The notes under the pieces: generated by a model | What the model was told of the DNA's origin: nothing | The model's input: the letters and a program-made list of their open reading frames with translations, nothing else | Database searches by the model: none | Shown here: piece by piece, positions 15,201 through 27,200 of the stretch | Position numbering within the stretch: the stretch's first letter is position 1 | How the letters are laid out: every line of letters begins with the position of its first letter | Source of the DNA: Sipunculus nudus | Taxonomy: Eukaryota > Annelida > Sipuncula > Golfingiida > Sipunculidae | Assembly: GCA_026874595.1 (NCBI GenBank) | Contig: CM049317.1 | Location: 9,768,382 to 9,832,381, forward strand | Length of the DNA: 64,000 nucleotides | Reading direction: 5' to 3' | Translations under genes and position numbers: made by a program

Positions 15201-18200
15201 CACTGAACTGTATCAATTTTGGCTCAAAGCTCTGAATAGGCAAATCTATAAATTCTATGGTACATCCTTTCACATATGTTAAAATGTTTTTATCAGAAGA
15301 AAATTTTTCCCATTCCGAGAATGAGTTTTTAATGTTTCCCCCTATTTTATGTTCACCTTTGGGGCCCACAAACTTTGGGAAGGTGTACAAGTGACCTGTA
15401 CTCACAGTGTCTATTTTCTGTTGTTGGGGAAGGGCTTCTGACCTGGCCTCTTGAACTGGAACTGGCTGTTCAGTCCTGGCCTGTTCTTGAAGTTGTTGTT
15501 GACAACATTCTTTCTGTGGTAGGTGTTGCCCTGACTTTGGCCCAAAAAAGGGGCTTTGCTGATAGGATGCGGACCGTTTCCTCGGTTGTTAGCGTATGGG
15601 TGGAAGTGTCTAGGACCCTTACCACGAGTAACAAGTCTTGACACTTTAGTAGTCAGTTTTTTAGTTTCTGACAGGTCTTTGACAGTTTTGCTCAGTTCAT
15701 CCCCAAATAGTTGTTGTGTAACTTGATTACTGGGTGCTGCTAGAGTTTTCATCAATTGTGTGTTTAGTTCTGGCTTTATAAGTTCCCTTCTCCTCATGTT
15801 GAGGTCATGAGCCACTGATGTTATCAATGCTAGCCCACTTGTTAGTCCTGGGAGAAGAGTTTCTGCCTTCAGTGTAGATTCTTCCCCGGATTTATTCTGG
15901 AGAGAATGAAGCAGTTTGTTTGTCACCTCCACAAAAGGTGTTAAACCACTGAACAGCGTTGCCAGCATTTTTTGAAATCTCAAATCTCTGTTCTTGGTTT
16001 CTGTTTTGAGTTCAGACCAGATTTCTGAGTTTATTTTTGCAGGTGACATACCTTGACAGTTTATTGGTCTTGCGAACTGTTTTGCTCTTGCAGCTTTTTT
16101 CTCCTCATCCATTCCATTCTGAGATACGCTATTGAGTATCTCTGCAAGTTTGTCTAGCACTGGGGGCCCACAGGTTTCCGTTTTGTTTATGTCGTTTGCT
16201 AATTCCTCGAGAACTTGGCTGACATTTGAGCTGTGGCTGGAACATGAGGCTAAATTATCACCAGGGTCCGCAGCACTGTGTTCCACAGCATGGTGAACCT
16301 CGCTGTCATCATGATCCATCACGGTATCTGGGCATGAGTCATGCAGTTCAACTTCCTCCATAATCTGTTCCGCTTCATTAACTTCAAAACTGCGTTTAAA
16401 TTCAGTCAAATCATGCAAAACTGGCGCAAGCCCCGACACCAGATCCGCCAAATTACTGACCTGTTGACGGAGAGCGTTAATATCTTCCTTCATGCTCGAC
16501 TGTTGCGTGCTGATACTCGAGTTTCTTGAATTATCACCCGAAGCGGAGCCCGAGGCATGATAGGAGTGAGCTTTCTCTTTCTCACGCCTGTGGCTAGTTC
16601 CGTTATCCCTCGAACGGTCTTTCTCTTTAGTTTGTTGTGAACTGTCACATCTCTGTTTTTCTCCGTCGTTTCTGGTAGCAGAGCTTCCCGAACTGTTCAC
16701 AGATGATTTGTTTTGGCTTTGTTGTGTGCCATCTTGGCCGCCATTTTGCTGGCCTGGAGAATCCCCCGTGACGTCACGTGTTTGTTTTTCTGAGCTCTCG
16801 TTGCTTGCAGAAGCACGTGCTTTCTGTTTATTTCTTGCACCGGTGCTGTCGTTCAGTTTAGCAAGAGATGTTGTGCCTTTTACAGGGCTACATTCCCCAG
16901 GCGATTCATTTTTCTTGTCTGTCTCTGTCAGCTTGTCCATCTCGGACAAGATGGTGGACAGCAGCTCTCCACCGCTGGCCATAACTGCTCAGCCGTAATG
17001 TTCAGGTTCCCGTGCACGCATGCACGAAACCAATCAATTATTTGTGCCTAGCGGTTCCTTTCGGAACTATTGTACCGCACGCATGCAATACTGGCACTTT
17101 TCAGTGATTATTTTTGCAAAACGAACGTGAAATCTTCTCAAGCTGTAAATATACGTCTGACTTAAAACTGGGTCAACTACGCATTGGACTCATGGGATAG
17201 CTACGCAATCTCGCGGAATCTCGTATGGTCCTGATAAGACGGTAGAATTCCATATTCTGTATTTATATCCAAAAGTGTTGTAACTCTCCCCCCCCCCCCC
17301 AGTCATTGAGCCCTAGTTCCTGAGCACTGAGGATCATATTTTTATTGCAACTTCAAAAAATCTATGGTGTTGCAGTTAAAACTGTCACAATCAGCTGAGC
17401 GCCGTGACCCATGGGTCCCTTGTTCTTTCTTTGCAGTTATGTTCCGCCTTTATGATTCTGATGGGAATGGCATTTTAGATGCAAGTGTGAGTATTCATTG
17501 ATTGTTAATTCATTATGTTTTGATTTAGAAATGCTGAAGCCCATTTTACAAAATGGTAGATATTAAATTACTGATTATACTGAACACCCACTGTGACTAA
17601 AACACTTAAGAGAACAATATTTGATGTGCCATTATGGACTTTTTTGGGTTACATGCTCCCTGAGTGATTAAAGCGCCATCTATTGAGATATCAGTGAATA
17701 AAAACAGCTATGTATTAAATATGTCTGCTTAAATGTGTTCATTATCTTACCTCTATACAGGTGTGGCTCAGCAGAAAAAAAGTATAATTGTTCTTTCTAT
17801 AGTTTCTTTTAAAAATGTGTGTTCACATTTTATCTGAATATAAATATTTCTCAAAGATAAGAAATAATATTTTGTTAAAGATTAATTGATGGTGAAAGAT
17901 TATATACAGTAAAACCCTGAAATTTGGACCAGCAATGGGACATTAATAAAGTGGTCACATTTTCGAGGTGGTCATCTAAAAGAGGTCTTACATAAAGAAC
18001 TAAAGGGAATCAAGACCTTGAACATGTGGTCATTATTTTGAGTTGGTTGGCTAGTTAGCCATGATTTTACTGTACTAATGTTATATAGATTGATGGACAG
18101 GTTAACACATGAAAGGATGACAGCTTCAGTTAAAGCGGTTAACAAATAATCATTTTCATGTTTTTTCCACAGGAACTGGACTGCATTGTCAATCAAATGA

Positions 18201-21200
18201 TGAATGTAGCAGAATACCTGGGATGGGACGTAACAGAGCTGAAACCGGTGAGTAGGAGACAGATCAAATATAAGTATAATGATTTAAATATATTTGATTG
18301 GAGATGTGACCCACAAACAGCTTATGAAAATCTGAAAATCATTGTTTTCCCAGTTACATGTATATCTGATTTGATCAAAGATACAGTAATCACAACTACC
18401 AATGGAACCTTGATTAACTGGTCACGTTTTCTAGATGGTCTTCTAAGTGATGTCTTATTTAAAGAGCTAAACAGAATCAGGACTGTGAACCAGTGGTGAT
18501 TATTTTGAGGTGATCGTTAAACAGAGGTGGCTGTTGTGGGAGATTTTACAGTATAATGAACAGTTTGTTGAATTAACAGCACTTTTGATGCATCATTTGT
18601 GTATTCTGTTTTATAGAATTCAGAACATTTGACCTTGGATTATTTCAGATCTTGAAGGACATGATGGTGGAGATTGATTACGATGCTGACGGGACAGTAT
18701 CATTGGAGGAGTGGACGCGGGGCGGTCTCACCACCATACCCCTGCTGGTACTTCTTGGACTTGATACTGTAAGTATCATGAAAAATTCTTCTTGTACTAA
18801 AGTATTAACCACTGTGCTATGGCATATCTCCCAGGACTTGATACCATAAACACTAAAAAACTTTTTGTACATGAGCTTGTTCACAGAAGTACAATATATA
18901 TGCAAGCTTTTGACATAATACCATAAACACTCAAAGAAAATATTAAGTAGTCAAAGGCACACACTTAAATTAAATATCAAACAGTCATAAACAATCCAAG
19001 GAAATAATAAGCATTCATAAACATGATTTAAAAATTAAAACAGTTAAAAGCACTGTAAGGAGGTATTAAGACATTAAAAGAAATCTAGGAAAATATTAAG
19101 TAGTCAAAAGCACTCTAAGGAAATACTGATCAATCAAAAGCACTCCCTGGAAATATCAAGCAGTCATAAGCATTTTAAGGGAAATATTAAGCATTCAACA
19201 GTACTCATAGGAATTTTTTTCTGGGCCATTTACCACTGGGTATGATGAAAAATATGTTGGATGAACATCTAGGTTTGTCTTTTATCAATTTCTTCTCCTA
19301 ATCTTTGTTCACATTTTAATTTCTATTAACAGAATGTACGAGATGACGGTACTCATTCCTGGCGACTGAAACATTTCAGTAAACCGGCCTACTGCAACCT
19401 ATGCCTCAATTTACTCGTGGGATTTGGTAAAAAGGGCCTAAGCTGCATTTGTGAGTATTCTGATTTTCAAATCTTCATAAATGTAAACTTTATTTCACTG
19501 TCAGAATTTAATATTTATCTTTATTTTATTACCATATAATAGAAATAGGACTTAATTACTTTAATGTTAATGTAGTAGTATTTTCTCCCATAATAATTGT
19601 ATGCAACTTAAGATGCCTTTGTGAGGTCACTAAGTTTACTTGGTTAATATATATTCAGGGTTTTGTATCCAAAATATGCCCAATATCTGATTCTGCTATG
19701 CTGTACAGGACAGCCCAAATGATCCAAAAATATTGTAAGTTGTAAAAATGTTGTAATGCCTGGTAAAACAGGATGTTTCTCTTTCACGCGGGAAGCTTTG
19801 GGACCGGGCATTAGGGTTTTGGGACTGTTTGTGAGCCATTGGCCTGTGAACCTGGTAATACAGGATGTTTCCCTTTCATGCTTGGAGCTTTTGGACCAGG
19901 CATTAGGGTTTGGGGATGTTTATGAGCCATTGGCTTCCAGTTCTGAACTAGACTAGGAATAGGGATGACCATATTGATGTGGATTTGGAAAAAGAGTTGG
20001 ATCTTGTCAGAGTGTTTTGTCTTGGTGGAAGTATGTCCGCTCACGTGTGTGTGCTGTTCTAGTTCATAATTGTGCACTCTCTCTGTTACTTTCAGTTTGC
20101 AAGTATACAGTTCATGAAAGATGTGTACAGAGGGCGCCAGCCTCCTGCATCACAACTTATGTCAAGTCTAAAAAGACATCACAGGTGTGGTATTTTTTTT
20201 ATATAATATAATATAATGTAATGTAACATAGTATAATAGGATTATATGTAATGTAATATAATATAATATAATCAAATATAATATTATATATAGTGTAAAG
20301 AAATATAATATAGTATATGTAGATAGATGTATGAATAGCCATGCCAGTTCATTGTATTGGAGAAAGAAGCTGAATAATTCATGTTCTATAATATAATTTG
20401 GTAAAATATATTTCAATTATATTATTATATTATATAAATGATAAATATATGTAATATATAGCATTGACAAGTGTTTAGCATAAAGAATGCTATAATGAGA
20501 GCATATTAAGAAAATTTCATTGTAATATCTTGACTTTCCATATTGTTTACACTTTTAAACTTTTGCAGTAAAATAAACTAAATATACCAATATTTCAAAT
20601 TTAACATATACCCTTATCATACAAAATATTCTATTACTATAGAGCTTGAAAATCACTAGTCAATTTTGTGTGGATCTGGAGGATAAAAAAAAAGGATTTT
20701 GTGCAGTTTAGAAAATATAATCTGATGAATTTGAGAGAAAATGGGGAAAAAATGAATGAAAACATGAGCTTATGAAATCAGTGCTGTAAACTCTCATTAT
20801 TTACTTAATTATTTTATTTTTAGACGATGAATCATCACTGGGTAGAGGGGAATTGTCCAGGAAAATGTGACAAATGTCACAAGTCTATCAAGACATATAA
20901 CGGTGTCACCGGGCTGCACTGTCGCTGGTGTCAGGTGTCAGTAAGTATGACAGTTATTTATTCAGATCATGTGACCACTTTGATCATGTGACAGGAAGAT
21001 GCATGTGTTTACATATGTATACTGGTCTGATCTGCAACTAGACATGTTGTCTGTACAAAAAGTCACATCCTTCTTTTTATACAGCGGTTTTGACAGTATT
21101 ATGGTGTATACCCATGGTCTGTACGTCTGTATGTCTGTCAGTTAACCTTAAGTGTTGCCGCAATGACTTAATTGTATTACCTGGGCATCAATGGATTTTG

Positions 21201-24200
21201 ACAAAACTCATTATAACTTCATGAACTTACCAATATATTATGTCACCAGAGTTTGATTTGTGACAAAATTCAAGCATATTTAATGAGGTCAGAGTTCACA
21301 AGACCTATAGAAGGCATATTATGCACTCTTATAGTGCTCATGTTAGTACTCTTTTATCATGTGTATGTATGTGCATGTATAAGAAATGGTCAGAAGGAAT
21401 TAGGGTGATCCCTGCATTTTCATGAAAGGCATGCAAACAGTTATCTGATAGAAAATCCTATGTACTTATGGAAGGAGGTTTGCCAGATTTTGCACTACAG
21501 TGCATAGGTCCTAATGCAAATGTTGACCTGATTTGCAGAAACACAGCCTTGTTTTCTGCTAAGGTGATTTAGGTGATGTAGTCAAGTCCACAACATCTGA
21601 TAGCAAGTCTGAGTCCAGGCTACTTGAGTCTTGGTGGATTCTAATGAAGAATGCATATGATGCATGATTTAAAATCTCTGATCCTTTGTTTGAGTAGGCC
21701 AAGTTGGGTCTCATACTAGGTGCTTTCATACTGGCTATTGCCCTAGCAAGTTTCATGTGGTTGGAATTATTTGTGTAAGGATAAAATTTGGTGAATTATT
21801 CATTTTGAACATTTCAATAGGGTTTCATTTAAATAATCTAACCAGAATCTATAAAATCTGGGTTAAGCAATACATGTGTACATGTAATATTATAAAATAA
21901 GAATAAATCAAACATTAAGTCATTCATTTCTGTCACTGTCATTATGTCATGTCACAGTTGATCACAACCAGGAATTACTGCAAATATATTTACAAATATC
22001 AGCGAGTGTTTGCATATGCCAGAATCAAAACTTTGCACAAGCACAGTAGTTTACTGTCCATTAAAGTTGTTTAGTTAAAGTTCTTAATTGACCTATCCAC
22101 CACAGCCAAAATGCTCCACCCTTTTAACCTAATTATCATTATGAGCTCCCAAATCGCTCCTAAACAGAAGGTCTTCCATGTCCATGGTAACGAGATCTGT
22201 TTACAACATAATAATGACGTAAAAAAGGTTGATGAAGTTGCATTGACTGACGTCATCAACTGGTATCGCTGTTTTCTATTCTTGAATATATCGTGGCCAT
22301 TGTGAACTCTCTTGCAATATTTTGGATTATATGTCTTATACAAATTACGTGACAGGTATGACATTATTATTTACTCAGTAGTCGGAGGAATGGCTCCTGT
22401 GACCTATAGCCCTGAACTTTTTGTACCGTCCCCTTTGTATTAAAAGATATATCCCAGAAAACATGTAGACATGGGTACTGGTACAGATTTACATGTCTTC
22501 TGTTCGACAGAGCTCTGTCAAATTATGCAAATTTTGTTTTTTGTCAGATGATTGACGCTTTACAATATTTAGGGTCACCTGATTGGTTGCTCGTTAGTCC
22601 AGTGCTCATGATTGTTCATTGAATGAATATGCAATTAAGGTCACATAGAGGTCATAGATAGGTCAATTATCTACATCGCTTGGACATCTTAGTCCAAATG
22701 TGATGATTTCCCACTTGCAAATATTGCAAAATTAAAATCTTTACAAACAAAAAGGCAACCACTGTACACTCACAAAGAAATCCATCTAGTTCTTATCTGT
22801 GTAACAGTTATTAGTCAGTTACAGTTTGTTTAATATTAAAATATAGTTTGATGTATATTAATAATTTACTTAAATAATCATTTTTGTTTTAGCTCCACAA
22901 TCGCTGTGCCTCCCAGCTTAAGCCAGATTGTGACTTTGGGGATTTTCGTGAACACATTCTGCCTCCCATCTCCATTTGCCCGGCTGTTCTTGTAAGTATC
23001 ACCACCCCTTATCACACAAACCCTTACACAGCTGTTCCATTCTGCTTGCAAATCTAATTAACCCCCTCACAGTGCATGCCTTTCTCTCTGTGCTAGCCCA
23101 GGCACTCCACACTGAACACATTTTTATTTAACATTACCTTGCACTCATAGGAAATAAAATATGTTTTTTTTTATGCTGGTTAAAAAGAAATTACAAATAA
23201 ATAAATATTAATGACTCAACATTGAAAATATAGAGAGACTTATTCCCTGTGATTATGACTGCTCAGACAAATTATTTAGGAATTAAAAATTTGAAAAATC
23301 ATTATTTCATTGTGTCACTAAGTTATGACATCATCATTGGTTTTATTACTTGGATAGAAGGGTTTTATGAAATATTTCACAGTTCATCAATGCAGTTTTC
23401 AATATTTTGGTGAATACAGATAAAGCAAAATAGTTCAGAACATTTCACATTCAAGCAGGTAAGCAGAACATGCCTATTTCATATGCTCATTTTTGCATAT
23501 TTTATTTGAATATAGATAGAATCATAAACTCTCTCTTATTTATATCATTTGTTTAAAAATTTCACATCTTTTTGACCAAGGACAAAACATGTTTTCTCAG
23601 TTCCACATTTTCATATCTTTAAAAAAAGACCCAAATTAATAAGTCCTCCTTGTGCCATCTGGTTATCAAGAATCTTTTGAACTTTTGAAAATTAGGAAAC
23701 TATGACTTTGCCAAACTTGAAAAGTTGAAATATCACTTTAAACAGGAAAGTTAAATTCAGATTGCTAAGTATATTATTAATTTTCAAAGGGAAATTGAAT
23801 GGCTCTGATGTTGTTTTAGTGTGGAATTTAATTTGATATAGGTAATATTTGCATGACTCAGCACATTAATATTCACTGTGTATGACACTAAACCTAATCA
23901 GTGTACTAACTTTACTAACTTTGATGATGTCAGATGTCACCCAAAATGGTAAGTTTATCTGTATTAGTGTTGTCAACAGAGTAGTGGCAGGTGCATGGTT
24001 TGAAGACAAGTAGAATGTTATTGCACTTTTTAAGTAAACTAAATTTTATGAAAGTTTAAGCTTCTGGGAACTATAAGAGTATGAAAAAAATTACTAAGTC
24101 ATCAACATGAATATGCATCAGATATGACCTCCAAGATGGCAAATAAAAGCCATTGGCAAAGTCAACCTACAGGTAACTATAAACAGGTCTACCCTAGTTA

Positions 24201-27200
24201 TTATTTCTCTAGACGGCAACTGTAAGTAGTATACATATATTCAGCTTTATATATTGGTTTAATTAGATGTTCTAGAATGCAAGATGTAAATCTAGTACTG
24301 CTTTGGTTTCTGAAAAACTACATGGTATATATGGTGAAAATTAGCACAACTGACCATCAGTGCTGTCCCAGTGTCTCCAAAACTGTTTTGTTCAAGTGAA
24401 TTCAATTTTGCATTCATAAAACCAACAAATATTATAAATATTATTGAAGGAAATCATGCGCAATATGCACATATTTATAAAATTATTAAAATACCTGTTT
24501 AATATGATCAAGAAATTTTCAAAAGTGTTTTCAATGGCAAGCACTAGATGGCACTGATAGGCACTCATGGTACTTTTTACTATAGTATCAGTATTATTGT
24601 GTCTTAATACTTAATTTAGAAGCACTGGTTCATGGTCACCTGCACCTGTCTTCTTTTCTTTTTACACAAATCAAGATTTTTATCAGTGTGCCAGTGTTTC
24701 GTATTGCTGCTGTCAGTAGATGTTGTTTTCTCATGTTTGTCCTTTTTCTGCTTTTTTTTCATTATTGTAGTGTATATTATATAATATGTAAAATTGATGC
24801 CACTTCATGGCAAGCAGGAAATAAGATTTTTAACGAGCGTGAACCTTCAGACATGCATGTAGTAAGGTCAAAGCAAAACAACTCTGTGAAGTCATATCTG
24901 AGTTAAAATCACTCACAAACAAGTGTGTCTTTGAAGGGGTTCCTTAGTGTTATGACCCAGCAGTTGGGATAATTACACATCCAGGACCTGCAGGTGTGGT
25001 ATACACTGGGCCTGGGTGACACAAGGATACAAAAATAATAAGACAAGAAGCGAGTGTCATGTGGTCCCAAACCGAAATGGAACTCTGCAGATGTACATAC
25101 TTAGATTAAGAATTAGATAAGAGAGCATAAACAAATGGAGGCAGTTACATCCACCAAAAAATCTTTAAATAAACACCTTAAAATTATGACCACCATTGGG
25201 ACCCCAATAAAGTGGTTGCATTTTCAAAGTGGTCACCTAAGTGGTCTAATATTAAGAGCAAAAAATCGGGACCATCAACAAGTGGTCGTTAGTTTGAGGT
25301 TGTCCCTACTCTGAGATGGTCATTATTTGAGGTTTTACTGTATGTACATTGATAGAAGATCTGGTGAAGGCTTCTTATGTAATTTTCATGTTCATAAGAA
25401 ATTGGCTTTGGTCACTTAGAAAATGAAGGGGGGGGGGATGCAATGACTCATGACTCATGCTCAAAATCTACTCCTGACACCCCCTCCTTTTTTGCAAATA
25501 GGACAAAAGCCTCCCCCCCCCCCAACCCCCCCACCCCCGAAATAATGACTCATGCTCAAATTCTACTCCTGACACCCCCTCCTTTATGGCAAATAGGACA
25601 ATAGCCACCCCCCCCCCCCCCCCCGAAATAATGACTCATGCTCAAAATCTACTCCTGACACCCCCTCCTTTATGGCAAATAAGACAATAGCCACCATCCC
25701 CCCCCCCCCTGAAATAATCACTCATGCTCAAAATCTACTCCTGACACCCCTTCCTTTATGGCAAATAGGACAATAGCCTCCCCCCCCCTGAAATAATGAC
25801 TCATGCTCAAATCTACTCCTGACACCCCCCTCCTTTATGGCAAATAGGACAATAGCCACCCCCCCCCCCCCCCCATGAAATAATGACTCATGCTCAAATC
25901 TACTCCTGACACCCCCCTCCTTTATGGCAAATAGGACAATAGCCACCCCCCCCCCTGAAATAATGACTCATGCTTAAATCTACTCCTGACACCCCCCTCC
26001 TTTATGGCAAATAGGACAATAGCCACCCCCCCCCCCCCCGAAATAATGACTCATGCTCAAAATCTACTCCTTACACCCCCTCCTTTATGGCAAATAGGAC
26101 AGTAGCCTCCCCCCCCCTGAAATAATGACTCATGCTCAAATCTACTCCTGATCACCCTTTTGTTCAATCCTGCAACATGTTATGGAGCATATATTATAGT
26201 CATTTGAAAGTAATATTTACTCAGTTCTCAACACTTTATTTTACATAATTTACCTTTCATATTAATTGCGAGAGTATCTTTCCTGAAAAAATTTATTATG
26301 TCATTTGAAGCTTACCATATCATATAAAATAGATTAACAATAGAAATATTGTAAAGATAATTAAACTACCTTGATGACATTTTTATCACACATTCACTTT
26401 CCAAAAAATTGTACATTTCATTTCCCCAGAATATGATGGGAAAATGATAATTTGTCTCCCCTCCTTAAATAATTTGGGGCATATGCCCCCTGACCCACCC
26501 CACCAGAAACAAGGCCCATGTCATAAACTGAAAATGATTTGTTGCATATTTTATAGTTTACCATCTTAATTATAAACTGATTAGTTAATAAACACCAAAT
26601 TATGACTTTGCGTAAGTCTTTTATATTTGCATATTTTCATAACAAAAAATATATATATTTGTGAATATATATGATCCTTTAAATATAAAAAATTGAAAAG
26701 TTCCTTCAAACCAATCTTTTTACAATGACAAATACCAGGTTCTTAATTAAAAATATACAAAGAACGTTTAAGATGAAACTGAAAATGTCCACTCTTAATT
26801 ATGGATGAAATTTTGAACACTGCACAGCACATGACAATTTGAAAGACTGTATACTTTGAGGTAAAATATTAAAGTTCCCATGTGTATGCCTTTGAGCACT
26901 GGTTCTTATATATCATATATGTCAATTTGTTAACTTCAGGAAAGGCAGCGTGGCAACGCAGGTGAAAAGAAGAGGGCATCCATAGAAAACTTGACAGTAG
27001 AGAGCCCAACAGGGCCGCTGCAGGCAAGTTTTTAACGTTTAACATTGTCATTAAGGCATCTCGAAAAATTGTCATATTAAGGGATCTTGTTTTACCATAG
27101 GGCTGTAATGATACACGCGTGCACTGATACATCAACATTTATCATATCAGTATCATCAGATGTCTGTGTAGTGATATGTTGATGATATTTGGTTATCAAG

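Larger units (their letters stand above)
11939..17249 (-). mobile_element. DIRS-like tyrosine-recombinase retroelement (fossil), antisense in DGK intron
   Basis: On the minus strand the parts in order are a gag-like ORF, a reverse transcriptase region, an RNase H-like region and a tyrosine recombinase. Inverted end repeats lie at 12191-12229 (ATTCTACCGTCTTATCAGGA) and about 17200-17248. Tyrosine recombinase plus inverted ends, rather than integrase plus direct LTRs, identifies the DIRS group. All main parts are recognisable, so it looks largely whole with few breaks and is probably a fairly young insertion. It sits in the 14-kb DGK intron, opposite to the gene, and seems to interrupt an older interspersed repeat. 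Confidence 0.85.

Noticed and set aside
18652-18849. Separate small genes starting inside DGK exons
   Set aside because: These frames are real exons read on into the following intron past a clear GTAAGT or GTGAGT donor.
22248-22255. CRE octamer TGACGTCA as a promoter element
   Set aside because: A single site deep in an intron with no other promoter signal; an 8-base match can occur by chance.
25728-25946. Minus-strand frame with GGGG and [20 protein letters not shown] repeats
   Set aside because: It is translation of the C-rich minisatellite; frame and length depend on poly-C length.
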